A stretch of DNA of 64,000 bases, from positions 28,447 to 92,446 of the forward strand of contig NZ_JAHBAV010000005.1 of NCBI RefSeq assembly GCF_018390595.1, written 5' to 3'. A model generated the notes under the pieces. That model saw only the letters and a list, made by a program, of their open reading frames with translations, did no database searches and was not told the origin of the DNA. This stretch comes from Dietzia massiliensis. Lineage in GTDB: Bacteria > Actinomycetota > Actinomycetes > Mycobacteriales > Mycobacteriaceae. The position numbers and the translations under genes were made by a program. Shown one piece after another: positions 55,253 to 63,950 of the stretch (position 1 is the first letter of the stretch; each line of letters starts with the position of its first letter).

Positions 55253-56304
55253 GCGCCGCGCGCGCATCGACGCGCGGAAGCAGGGCGACACTGGTCAAGC
55301 TCGCCATCTTCACCACCGTCATGGCGCTCGTGCTGGCCGCGCTCGTCGTGGTGTTCAGTGAGTACCGGTCGGGGGACTACGAGCGGTACAACGCCGCCTT
55401 CGCCGACGTCTCCGGCCTGGAGACCGGAGACAAGGTGCGCATCGCGGGCGTCGAGGTCGGCAAGGTCCACCGTATCGACCTCGCCGAGGGCAACACCGCC
55501 GACGTGCGTTTCACCGTCGCCGGGGACCAGATCGTCCACGCCAGTACCGAGGCCGTCGTGCGCTACGAGAACCTCACCGGAGACCGCTACCTCGAGCTCC
55601 GGCGGGGCGAGGGGGACCAGTCGCCGCTCGAGCCGGGTGGCTCGCTGCCGATCTCCCAGACCTCGCCCGCTCTCGACCTCGACGCGCTGCTCGGCGGGTT
55701 CCGGCCGCTTTTCCGGGCCCTCGACCCCGGTCAGGTCAACCAGCTGTCGGAGTCCATTGTCAAGGTGTTCCAGGGGGAGGCCGGAACCGTCCAGGACCTG
55801 CTGGCCTCGACGTCGTCCCTCACCCAGACCATCGCCGACCGCGACCAGCTGATCGGGGACGTCATCACCAACCTCAACGCGGTGCTCACGACGGTCGCGG
55901 ACAATCAGGAGAACGTCGACACGATCGTCGACGACCTCCAGCAGCTCGTCTCCGGCCTGTCCGTCAACTCGAACCAGATCGGCGAGTCGGTCACCCGGCT
56001 CGACGACGCGAGCGCCAACATGACGACCCTGCTCGCCGACGTCCGGCCCGCTCTGCGGGAGGACGTCGCCCAGATCGACCGCGTGGCCCAGCTGATCAAC
56101 GAGGACGAGCCGTTCGTGGAGAACGTCATCAACCGGTTGCCGAGCGACTTCGAGAAGATGGGTCGCCTAGGCGTGTACGGCAGCTTCTTCCAGTTCTACC
56201 TCTGCGGCGTGATCGTGCAGATCACGAACCCGGCCACGGGCAAGGGCGTCTACCTTCCGCAGTACGAGCAGACGACGGGACGGTGTTCGTTCCCCGATGA
56301 GTGA
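55249..56304 (+). CDS. mce4B: Mce4B
   Basis: Mce-family protein of 351 residues, GTG start overlapping the mce4A stop by four bases. TM anchor about residues 15-35, MCE domain about 42-118 (FADVSGLETGDKVRIAGVEV), then a coiled helical part rich in Gln and Asp (for example VTRLDDASANMTTLLADVRP). Second tube subunit of the Mce4 complex. Confidence 0.92.
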   Translation: MSAARASTRGSRATLVKLAIFTTVMALVLAALVVVFSEYRSGDYERYNAAFADVSGLETGDKVRIAGVEVGKVHRIDLAEGNTADVRFTVAGDQIVHASTEAVVRYENLTGDRYLELRRGEGDQSPLEPGGSLPISQTSPALDLDALLGGFRPLFRALDPGQVNQLSESIVKVFQGEAGTVQDLLASTSSLTQTIADRDQLIGDVITNLNAVLTTVADNQENVDTIVDDLQQLVSGLSVNSNQIGESVTRLDDASANMTTLLADVRPALREDVAQIDRVAQLINEDEPFVENVINRLPSDFEKMGRLGVYGSFFQFYLCGVIVQITNPATGKGVYLPQYEQTTGRCSFPDE

Positions 56305-57445
56305 CAACACGGACATGACGCCGCCCAAGGCGCCCCGCGGTCAGCTCCGGTTCCGCGACCGCGACCCGGTCAGAACCGGCATCTGGGGCGCGGTCGGGGT
56401 GGTCGCCCTCATGGGTGTCTCCCTGAACTACGACCGCATCCCGTACGTCAACGGCATGCGCGGGGCCACCGCGTACGTGGCCGACGCCGCCGGGCTCGAC
56501 ACCGGCGACGAGGTCCAGGTCGCGGGCATGGCGGTGGGGTCGGTCCGCGGGATCGACCTGGAGGGGGACCGGGTCCGGGTCCGCTTCGACATCGACACCG
56601 ACGTCGACCTCGGCGCGGACACCACGGCCCAGATCAAAACCGACTCGATCCTCGGGCGCCGCGCGCTCGGCGTCTACTCCGACGGTCGCGGCGAGCTCGA
56701 GGACAACACGATCCCGCTCGAGAGGACCTCGGTCCCGTACTCGCTGACCTCCGCCCTCGGCGGTCTCAGCGACACGGTGGAGGCCATGGACACCGACAAG
56801 GTCGACGAGGCGCTGACCGTGCTCGCGGAGACCATGGAGGGATCGTCTCCGGAGGTCCGCGGCGCCATCGACGGCATCACCAGGTTGTCGCGGTCCCTCA
56901 ACGAGCGGGACGAGGCCGTCCGCGAACTGCTCGACAAGGCGGCCGGGACGACGGACGTGCTGGGCAGGCGCAGCGAGCAGATCAATCAGCTGATGGTCGA
57001 CGGGAACACGCTGTTCGTCCAGCTCGACCTGCGCCGACGCGCGCTGAGCGAGCTGATCGTCAACATCGACGAGCTCTCCCGTCAGCTCTCGGGCGTCGTA
57101 CAGGACAACGAGGCGCAGCTCGGGCCCGCGCTCGACAAGCTCGAGCGGGTCACCGACCTGCTCATCCGCAACAAGGACGACATCGACCTGGGGCTGCGCC
57201 GGATCATCCCCTTCTCCACGGCCCTCAGCGAGGCCGTCGCCTCCGGACCGTGGTTCAACGCCTACGTCTCCAACCTGTCGCTGGGCCAGTACCAGCAGAC
57301 CATCCTCCGTGATCTCATGCCGCTCATCGACGACCGTGTCCAGCCCGAGCCCGGGCTCGTCACCGAACCGACCCTTCCGGGATACCCGGGCCTGACCTTC
57401 ATGGACCAGCACCCCGGTTGGGGCGAGAAGAGGTTGCCCCGATGA
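56297..57445 (+). CDS. mce4C: Mce4C
   Basis: Mce-family protein of 382 residues. Its ATG lies eight bases inside the end of mce4B. TM anchor about 29-45 (GIWGAVGVVALMGVSL), MCE domain about 55-130 (YVADAAGLDTGDEVQVAGMA), then long helices. Third tube subunit. A hydrophilic N-terminal tail of about 25 residues precedes the anchor. Confidence 0.92.
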   Translation: MSDNTDMTPPKAPRGQLRFRDRDPVRTGIWGAVGVVALMGVSLNYDRIPYVNGMRGATAYVADAAGLDTGDEVQVAGMAVGSVRGIDLEGDRVRVRFDIDTDVDLGADTTAQIKTDSILGRRALGVYSDGRGELEDNTIPLERTSVPYSLTSALGGLSDTVEAMDTDKVDEALTVLAETMEGSSPEVRGAIDGITRLSRSLNERDEAVRELLDKAAGTTDVLGRRSEQINQLMVDGNTLFVQLDLRRRALSELIVNIDELSRQLSGVVQDNEAQLGPALDKLERVTDLLIRNKDDIDLGLRRIIPFSTALSEAVASGPWFNAYVSNLSLGQYQQTILRDLMPLIDDRVQPEPGLVTEPTLPGYPGLTFMDQHPGWGEKRLPR

Positions 57446-58707
57446 GCCGATTCCTGTCCTCCACGGCCGGCAAGGTGGTGGCGCTGCTCGCCGTGGTGGC
57501 GCTCGTCGTCGGCGCGGTGTGGCTACTCACCAGCCGCACCAAGACGCTCACCGCCTTCTTCGAGTCCACCCGGGGCGTCTACGAGGACGACACCGTCCGC
57601 GTGCTGGGCGTGCGCGTCGGCCGGATCACCGACATCACAACCGAGGACGGCCTGTCCAAGGTGACGATGGAGGTCGACCGCGACGTCGAGATCCTCGCGG
57701 ACGCCAACGCCCTGCTCGTGGCGCAGTCGCTCGTCGCGGAGCGCTTCGTGCAGCTCACCCCCGCCTTCACCGGCGGGGAGGAGATGGCCGACGGCGGGAC
57801 GATCCCCGTCGAGCGCACGGCGGTGCCCGTCGAGTGGGACGGGGTCAAGGAACAGCTCATGAAGCTGTCCACCGCGCTCAGCCCGGCCGCGGGTGAGCAG
57901 ACCGGCCCGCTCGGGGAGTTCGTCGAGTCGGCGGACGCGATGTTCGACGGCAACGGGGCCGAGATCCGCGACGCGCTCAGCGAGGTCTCGCAGACCATGT
58001 CGATCCTGTCCGACGGTCGCGAGAACCTCTTCACCACCCTCAAGAACCTGCAACTGTTCGTCACCGCGCTGTCCCAGAGCGAGGAGCAGATCGTCTCATT
58101 CGGCGGTCGTCTCGCCAGCGTGTCACAGGTCCTGGGCGACCAGACCGGCGACATCGAGGCCGCCCTGCGCGACCTCGACCTCGCGGTGATGGACATCAAC
58201 CGCTTCCTGGAGAACCACGGGGACCGCGTCACGACCGCCGTCGACAAACTCGGCCGGGCCACCGAGGTCGTCCGCGACCGCCGGGCCGAGCTCGAGGGCG
58301 TGCTCCACGTGGGACCGACCGCGATGGCCAACTTCTACAACATCTACCGCCCGTACCAGGGAGTGCTGAACGGCGTGCTGGCCATGAACCAGATGGCGAA
58401 CCCGACCAATTTCATCTGCGGCGCCATCGCCGGCCTGGCCAACAACCGGGCCGAGTCCGACGCCCAGCTGTGCGCGCAGTACATGGGTCCGCTGTTCAAC
58501 TCGTTGACCTCCAACTACCCCTACGGTGCCGTCACTCCGCCCATCACCCCGACCGCGGAGCCGCACCAGATCGTCCAGGGGCAGAAGCCGGGGACCCAGA
58601 CGCCGCCTGGGGTGCAGCCCGTGTCGGACCGGCCCGACCCGCTCGTCAACGTGGTCAACCGCGGCGACGACCTCACCGGCACCCTCCTCGTGACGGGGGG
58701 TGCGTGA
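57442..58707 (+). CDS. mce4D: Mce4D
   Basis: Mce-family protein of 421 residues. I use the ATG at 57442, which overlaps the mce4C stop (ATGA); an upstream in-frame start would lie within mce4C. TM anchor about 10-30, MCE domain about 38-112 (DDTVRVLGVRVGRITDITTE). The C-terminus is Pro/Thr/Gln-rich (TPPGVQPVSDRPDPLVN). Confidence 0.92.
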   Translation: MSRFLSSTAGKVVALLAVVALVVGAVWLLTSRTKTLTAFFESTRGVYEDDTVRVLGVRVGRITDITTEDGLSKVTMEVDRDVEILADANALLVAQSLVAERFVQLTPAFTGGEEMADGGTIPVERTAVPVEWDGVKEQLMKLSTALSPAAGEQTGPLGEFVESADAMFDGNGAEIRDALSEVSQTMSILSDGRENLFTTLKNLQLFVTALSQSEEQIVSFGGRLASVSQVLGDQTGDIEAALRDLDLAVMDINRFLENHGDRVTTAVDKLGRATEVVRDRRAELEGVLHVGPTAMANFYNIYRPYQGVLNGVLAMNQMANPTNFICGAIAGLANNRAESDAQLCAQYMGPLFNSLTSNYPYGAVTPPITPTAEPHQIVQGQKPGTQTPPGVQPVSDRPDPLVNVVNRGDDLTGTLLVTGGA

Positions 58708-59969
58708 TGAGCGACAGAACACGTCGTTCCCGCGTCCTCGCCGCGGGCGCCCTCGGCGGGATCGTCCTGCTCACCGGCGCCGGCTGCGCGTGGGACGGTC
58801 TCAACTCGCTTCCGCTACCCGGTGCGCAGGGCAACGGTGACGGGGCCTACGAGATCACCATCGAGATGCCGAACGTCACCACCATCACCCGCAACTCGCC
58901 GGTCCGGGTCAACGACGTCAACGTCGGGTCCATCACCGCTATGCGCGTCGAGGACTACACGGCGATCGTCACGGTCTCGCTCAACGAGGACGTCCGGCTC
59001 CCCGCCAACGCGCACGCCAAGATCGGCCAGACCAGCCTCCTCGGGTCGCAGCACCTCGAGCTGTTCCCGCCCCCGGACGGCGACGAGCAGGGCACGTTGT
59101 CGGCCGGGGACGTCATCCCTCTGGAGCGGGCGGGCGTGTACCCGACCACCGAGCAGACGCTCTCGGCGCTGTCGGTCGTGCTCACCGATGGCGGCCTGGC
59201 CCAGTTCGAGACCATCGCGAAGGAGTTCAACACGGCCCTCGACGGTCGCGAGCTGGACACCAGGGAGGTCATCAACCAGCTGGAGACCACCGTCAGCGGT
59301 CTGGACGACCAGCGGGCCGACATCATCGCGGCCATGGAAGGGCTGGACCGGCTGGCTCGTCAGATCGACGAACAGAACGACACCCTGGCCAGGGCGCTGG
59401 CGCAGATGCCGGAGGCGGTGTCGCTGGTCAACGACCAGAAACAGCAGCTCACCACGGCGCTCGTCTCGCTCGGCGACTTCGGTAACAAGGCCAATCAGAT
59501 CATCGACGCTGGCGGCGGGCAGGATCTCGTGGACAACCTCCGCGACATCACCCCGGTCCTCGAGGGCCTGGCCAACGCGGGGCGCGACATGACCCGGGTG
59601 ATGAGCTCGCTGATCACCTTCCCGTTCCCGCAGGCGGGCATCGACAACTTCCTGCGCGGCGACTACGCCAACCTCTACATCCACGCCGACGCCACGATGC
59701 CGCGGCTGGCCGAATCGCTCCTTCTGGGCACCGAGTTCGGCAACAGGATGGCCGGGATCGAGGGGTACCTCGGCCTCGCGCCCAATCCGCTGGCCAGCGC
59801 GGACCCGTTCTCGCTGGACATCCCGCGCCCGGACCCGCAGGCGGATCCGTACGCCGCGCCCGACCCCGCCGCCGGCGGCGATCCGTCGGCACCCGGCCCC
59901 GATGACCCGGCGGCGCCCGGGCCCGGCGTGGGCGGTCCGGACGCACCGACCGAGGAGGCTCCCCGATGA
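58707..59969 (+). CDS. mce4E: Mce4E lipoprotein
   Basis: Mce-family protein of 420 residues with a lipoprotein-type signal ending LTGAGC followed by AWDGLNSLPLPG, the pattern of mycobacterial MceE (LprN). The lipobox is imperfect (Gly at -3), so lipidation is likely but not certain. The MCE domain follows (NSPVRVNDVNVGSITAMRVE). The C-terminus is a Pro/Asp/Gly-rich tail of about 60 residues. The ATG at 58707 shares one base with the mce4D stop. Confidence 0.91.
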   Translation: MSDRTRRSRVLAAGALGGIVLLTGAGCAWDGLNSLPLPGAQGNGDGAYEITIEMPNVTTITRNSPVRVNDVNVGSITAMRVEDYTAIVTVSLNEDVRLPANAHAKIGQTSLLGSQHLELFPPPDGDEQGTLSAGDVIPLERAGVYPTTEQTLSALSVVLTDGGLAQFETIAKEFNTALDGRELDTREVINQLETTVSGLDDQRADIIAAMEGLDRLARQIDEQNDTLARALAQMPEAVSLVNDQKQQLTTALVSLGDFGNKANQIIDAGGGQDLVDNLRDITPVLEGLANAGRDMTRVMSSLITFPFPQAGIDNFLRGDYANLYIHADATMPRLAESLLLGTEFGNRMAGIEGYLGLAPNPLASADPFSLDIPRPDPQADPYAAPDPAAGGDPSAPGPDDPAAPGPGVGGPDAPTEEAPR

Positions 59970-61090
59970 CCCGGCTCGTGCGCATCCAGCTGACCGTCTT
60001 CGCCGTGGTCACCATCGTCTCGCTGGCGATCATGTCGATCGTCTACCTCCAGCTGCCGCGCGCGCTCGGATGGCAGCGGACCGATGTCGCGCTCCAGATG
60101 CCGGACACCGGCGGCCTGTACAAGAACGCCAACGTCTCCTACCTGGGCAGCACCATCGGGCGGGTGGACTCCGTGACCCTCACGCCCGCCGGCGTCGTGG
60201 CCGAGCTGCACTTCGACTCGGGAGCCGACGTCCCCGAGAACGTCCGCGCGGAGATCCGCAGCGTCTCCGCGGTCGGCGAGCAGTTCGTGGAGTTCGTCCC
60301 CGACGGGCAGCCCCGGGGCGAGCTCGCCGACGGCACCGTGCTCGGACCGGAGCGGGTCGTCATGCCGCAGGGGATCGGTCCCGTACTGGACCAGGCGACC
60401 GTCCTCATGGCCTCGATCGACGACGCCAAGATGCGGCGCGTCATCTCCGAGTCCTTCGACGCGTTCAACGGCTCCGCGCGCGACCTCCAGCGGTTCCTCG
60501 ACTCCGCGCAGCTGCTGCTCGAGGAGGCGAGGAACAACACGGACGTGACCCACCAGCTCATCGCCGACGCGGAGCCCGTGCTGGACTCCCAGCTGCGCTC
60601 GTCGGACTCGATCCGGGCGTGGACGCGGAACCTCGCCGACATCACCGATCGGCTGCGCACCAACGAGCCGCAGCTGACCTCGATCATCGAGCGCGGGCCC
60701 GACGCCCTGGGGCGGGCCACGAAGGCGCTCAACGATCTGCAGCCGACGATGCCGGTGCTCGTGGCGAACCTGGTGAGCGTCGGCGAGGTCGGCGTGGTCT
60801 ACAACCGCTCCCTCGAGCAGCTCCTGGTGATCTACCCGGCTCTGGTGTCGTCGCTCATCACCGCGATCAACGGGGCCAAGGACACCGGCGAGATCAAGGT
60901 GGACTTCAACCTGCAGATCAACGAGACGCCGCCGTGCACCACCGGCTTCCTGCCCGCCGAGCAGCGTCGCTCGCCGGCGGACCTGTCCGTCCCGCCGCTG
61001 ATCAACGGCATCTACTGCAAGGTCCCCAAGGACTCGCAGACGACCGTGCGCGGGGCGCGCAACCTGCCGTGTATGGAGTACCTGTACTGA
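59966..61090 (+). CDS. mce4F: Mce4F
   Basis: Mce-family protein of 374 residues; ATG overlaps the mce4E stop. TM anchor about 7-27, MCE domain about 35-110 (NVSYLGSTIGRVDSVTLTPA), helical region, and a C-terminal part with Cys residues (PPCTTGFLPAEQR, GIYCKVPKD, LPCMEYLY). Last gene of the operon. In mycobacteria the operon goes on to mam4A/mam4B. Here an IS481-type element starts almost directly after the stop. Confidence 0.92.
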   Translation: MTRLVRIQLTVFAVVTIVSLAIMSIVYLQLPRALGWQRTDVALQMPDTGGLYKNANVSYLGSTIGRVDSVTLTPAGVVAELHFDSGADVPENVRAEIRSVSAVGEQFVEFVPDGQPRGELADGTVLGPERVVMPQGIGPVLDQATVLMASIDDAKMRRVISESFDAFNGSARDLQRFLDSAQLLLEEARNNTDVTHQLIADAEPVLDSQLRSSDSIRAWTRNLADITDRLRTNEPQLTSIIERGPDALGRATKALNDLQPTMPVLVANLVSVGEVGVVYNRSLEQLLVIYPALVSSLITAINGAKDTGEIKVDFNLQINETPPCTTGFLPAEQRRSPADLSVPPLINGIYCKVPKDSQTTVRGARNLPCMEYLY

Positions 61091-61134
61091 CCACGGACGT
61101 TGTGTCACCGGTCGGCATGGCGGGCTGACATGAG

Positions 61135-61194
61135 GAAGACCTCCGTGTGAGGTGTGAAAGCGACCAAGCAAACACATCCACAACGGAGGTCTTC
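61135..61194. promoter_or_regulatory. Inverted repeat that would mask the transposase ribosome-binding site
   Basis: GAAGACCTCCGT (61135-61146) pairs perfectly with ACGGAGGTCTTC (61183-61194), immediately before the transposase ATG. The GGAGG ribosome-binding site is inside the right arm. A read-through mRNA would fold it away, a device known for IS10 and IS50. Confidence 0.6.
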
Positions 61195-62169
61195 ATGTCC
61201 CACGCTAACGCCCCGCTGACTCCGACGGGAAGACTGCGTCTGGCTCGGTGCGTCGTCGAGGAGGGCTGGCTGCCGCGGCGAGCGGCGGAGCGGTTTGGTG
61301 TCTCGGTCACCACCGCCCGCAAGTGGGCCCGCCGGTACCGGCAGCTGGGCAAGGCCGGGATGATCGACCGCTCCAGTCGCCCGCAGCACAGCCCGACCCG
61401 GACGCCGCGTTGAAGGGAACGCCGCGTGCTCGGTCTGCGCGTCTCCCGCCGCTGGGGGCCCGCACGGATCGCCTACCACCTGGGCATGCAGCCCTCGACT
61501 GTGCACAAGATCCTGTCCCGCTACGGCTGCGTCAGGCTGGCGTTCACCGACCCGGCCACCGGCGCCCCGGTGCGTGCGGGCAAGCGGCAGGTGCGCCGAT
61601 TCGAGCACGCAGCGCCAGGCGATCTGGTGCATGTGGATATCAAGAAGCTCGGCCGCATCCCTGACGGCGGCGGGCACAAGGTCCTCGGCCGCGCCAAAGG
61701 GCGTCGAAACCGGCGAGCAGGGACCGGGTACTGGTACATCCACAACGCCGTCGACGACCACTCACGCCTGGCCTACACCGAGTTGCTGGAAGACGAGCGC
61801 AAAGAGACCGCCGCCGGATTCTGGCACCGAGCCCACGCCTACTTCGCCGACGCCGGAATCACCGTGCGCCGGGTCCTGACCGACAACGGCTCCTGCTACC
61901 GCTCCCACGCGTTCGCCGACGCCCTCGGGCCGGAGATCAGGCACAAACGCACTCGCCCGTACCGGCCGCAGACCAATGGCAAGGTCGAGCGCTACAACCG
62001 CACGATGCTCGAGGAATGGGCTTACGCCGCCGCGTACGTCAGCGAGTCCGACCGCGCAGCTCGCCTCCCGGCGTTCCTGCACCACTACAATTTCCACCGC
62101 GGCCACACCGCACTACGAGGCGCCTCACCCGCAGACCGCGTACACAACCTGCGTGGGCAGTACACCTAG
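61195..62169 (+). pseudogene. IS481-family transposase with in-frame TGA
   Basis: The frame begins with ATG 61195 and encodes a HTH (EEGWLPRRAAERFGVSVTTA then RKWARRYRQLG), but hits a TGA at 61411-61413 after SPTRTPR. The same frame, without any shift, resumes with RERRVLGLRVSRRWGPARIA and runs to 62169 through the DDE catalytic domain: HVDIKKLG (first Asp), VLTDNGSCYRS (second Asp) and NGKVERYNRTM (Glu). Total length would be 324 residues. The TGA looks like a nonsense mutation, so the element is probably inactive, unless sequence error or readthrough restores it. Confidence 0.8.
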
Positions 62170-62708
62170 TGCTCGCAGCGGGGGTCGGTTACCTCGTCGC
62201 GTCGCAGGACGATCAGCCCGCCGCTGCGCCTGGTGCGGCTCCCATCACGGCTCCCGTAGCGACGGAGAGCCCGGTCGTCCCGTCGGCGGAGGCGCCGAGC
62301 TCGCCGTCCGCGCCGACTCTACAGGCGGCGCCGGCGGCCCCGAGGGCGCCGGCCGCGCCGCAACCCGCCGCGACCGTCGGTGACCTGGGACTCGACACAC
62401 CGATGTCCCGGCCAGCGTGCGACGGCCGGGGGATCGTCGTCCTCTATTCGGCGGTCACCCCGGGCGCTTACGCCCAGGAGATCGCGTCTGCCTTGGCCAG
62501 GTACCCGGGAGCGTCCTACCTACGCACGGACATGGCGTGTCCGTCACTGCGGCCGCGCGACGAGAACGGCAACGTCATCTACGCCGTCTACCGGGCGTCG
62601 GGTTACACCCGGCAGGAACTGTGCGCAGATGTCCGCGCGGCAGGGCCCCCGGCCTACGGTCGGTGGCTGGACACCACCAGCGATCCATCGGTTCTCGTGA
62701 CCTGCTGA
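62170..62708 (+). pseudogene. Truncated membrane protein, C-terminal domain of the kind found in some Ser/Thr kinases
   Basis: The frame begins inside a membrane helix (LAAGVGYLVASQ) with no start, fused to the IS end. A Pro/Ala-rich linker of about 60 residues leads to a conserved C-terminal domain with SRPACDGRGIVVLYSAV, YLRTDMACPSLRP and YAVYRASGYTRQELC, ending LVTC. This arrangement is seen at the C-terminus of some actinobacterial Ser/Thr kinases. The kinase or other 5' part is not in the window, so the IS or a linked deletion removed it. A GTG at 62169 could serve as a new start but has no ribosome-binding site. Confidence 0.65.
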
Positions 62709-62735
62709 CGCCGGCGTGGGGCGCCGACGTCGGGA

Positions 62736-63881
62736 TCACCGGAGGATGAGCGGGATGTGTTGCTCCGCCGCGGTGTTGGCGCCGTGGTGGCCCATGAGGG
62801 ACGACTCCATCGGCTCGTGTTCCGACCGCGAGAGGATGACGCCGCCGCTCGCGATGGCGATGACATCACCGAGCCGGTCGGCGTAGGTGCGATCGGGGCC
62901 GAAGAGACGCTCGTCAAAGGCCTGCTCGCGGCTGATCACGCGGGCGTGACCGGCCAGTTCGGCTCGCCACGCGTGGAGGACGTCGTCCGCTGCGCCCGGG
63001 CGGGCGTACGCGTGACGGACGCGAGCTTCGCCGGCGACGATCTCGACATCGGCGAGGAGGGCGGGCGTGTGGTCGATATCGATGACGGTCTCGGCGTTGA
63101 CCATTCCGTGGTCCGCGGTGACGATGAGTCTGCAGTCGCGGGGGAGATCGGTGGCGAGGTCGGCGATGAAGGCGTCGACAGCGCGGAGCGACTCCAGCCA
63201 CTCCGGAGAGCCGGGGCCGTGGATGTGTCCGATGAGGTCGAGGTCGCCGTAGTACGCGTAGACGAAGCGCCTGGATCGCGAGGGGCGGCCCACAGCGTCG
63301 ATCACTCCCTGCTTCACCTCGTCGAGGGAGACAGCAGAGCGGAATTCCCCGTCCGCCCGGAAGGCCGCCCGGGTCAATCCTGATTCGCGGAACTCCTCAC
63401 GCATCACGTAGGTGACGTCGACGCCGTCTGAGGCGAGATGTTCGAGCAGGCTCGACCGTTGCTGGATTCTCCGCGGTGGGAAGCGATTCATCGCCGACGG
63501 GCCGCCAGCCGAGTCGAGGGTCCAGCGCAACGGATTGAACGAGACGGCGGTGTCGTCGGCGTCGTCCGAGATTCGGAAGCTGTACCCCACGATCCCGTGC
63601 TTGGAACACGGAGCGCCTACGGCGAGGCTCGTCAGGCTGGTCGCGGTCGTCGCCGGGAAGCCCGCGGAGATCATCCGGGAGGACATGACGGCGAGCGTCG
63701 GGGAGTCGGTGGCGTACCGGCGGATCAGCTCGGCGCCGAGACCATCGACGAGAACCAGGACGGCGTCGCTAGCTGGCGCGATCGCGAGCGGGTTGTGGTG
63801 GCCGGAGCCCAGCGACGCAGCGACAGACGGCATGACATCGGCCAGCGAATGGGCGGAGGGCTCGATCGGGATCTCTGTCAT
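62736..63881 (-). CDS. Alkaline phosphatase superfamily phosphodiesterase
   Basis: Protein of 381 residues in the type I phosphodiesterase / nucleotide pyrophosphatase family. VLVDGLGAELIRRYA (metal Asp), FPATTATSLTSLAVGAPC (Thr nucleophile region), YYGDLDLIGHIHGPGS and VTADHGMVN, then GHHGANTAAEQHIPL, hold the expected metal ligands. No signal peptide is seen, so it may act in the cytoplasm. The start is either the ATG at 63881 or one at 63899; neither has a clear ribosome-binding site. Substrate unknown; nucleotides or phosphodiesters are typical. Confidence 0.83.
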   Translation of the reverse strand: MTEIPIEPSAHSLADVMPSVAASLGSGHHNPLAIAPASDAVLVLVDGLGAELIRRYATDSPTLAVMSSRMISAGFPATTATSLTSLAVGAPCSKHGIVGYSFRISDDADDTAVSFNPLRWTLDSAGGPSAMNRFPPRRIQQRSSLLEHLASDGVDVTYVMREEFRESGLTRAAFRADGEFRSAVSLDEVKQGVIDAVGRPSRSRRFVYAYYGDLDLIGHIHGPGSPEWLESLRAVDAFIADLATDLPRDCRLIVTADHGMVNAETVIDIDHTPALLADVEIVAGEARVRHAYARPGAADDVLHAWRAELAGHARVISREQAFDERLFGPDRTYADRLGDVIAIASGGVILSRSEHEPMESSLMGHHGANTAAEQHIPLILR

Positions 63882-63950
63882 GACTTCACCATCCCTCATC
63901 CGCCGCTGGTGAGGGCGGTAACCGGCGGCTCGCCCGCCGTGGCGACTGCC

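Larger units (their letters stand above)
61091..62169 (+). mobile_element. IS481-family insertion sequence (boundaries approximate)
   Basis: An element of about 1.05 kb with one transposase reading frame. The right end is placed at the transposase stop, where a truncated membrane-protein gene begins (ACACCTAG at 62162-62169). The left end lies between the mce4F stop and the upstream hairpin, perhaps at TGTGTCACC near 61101. I could not identify convincing terminal inverted repeats or a target duplication. Confidence 0.75.

Noticed and set aside
53189..55291. Long minus-strand open frame opposite yrbE4B, mce4A and the start of mce4B
   Set aside because: Low-complexity Arg/His/Asp/Gly composition, no motifs, and it lies opposite intact, well-conserved mce genes.
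61195..62169. Two-frame (programmed -1) transposase like IS3
   Set aside because: Both parts are in the same frame, separated by a TGA, and IS481 transposases are normally a single frame.
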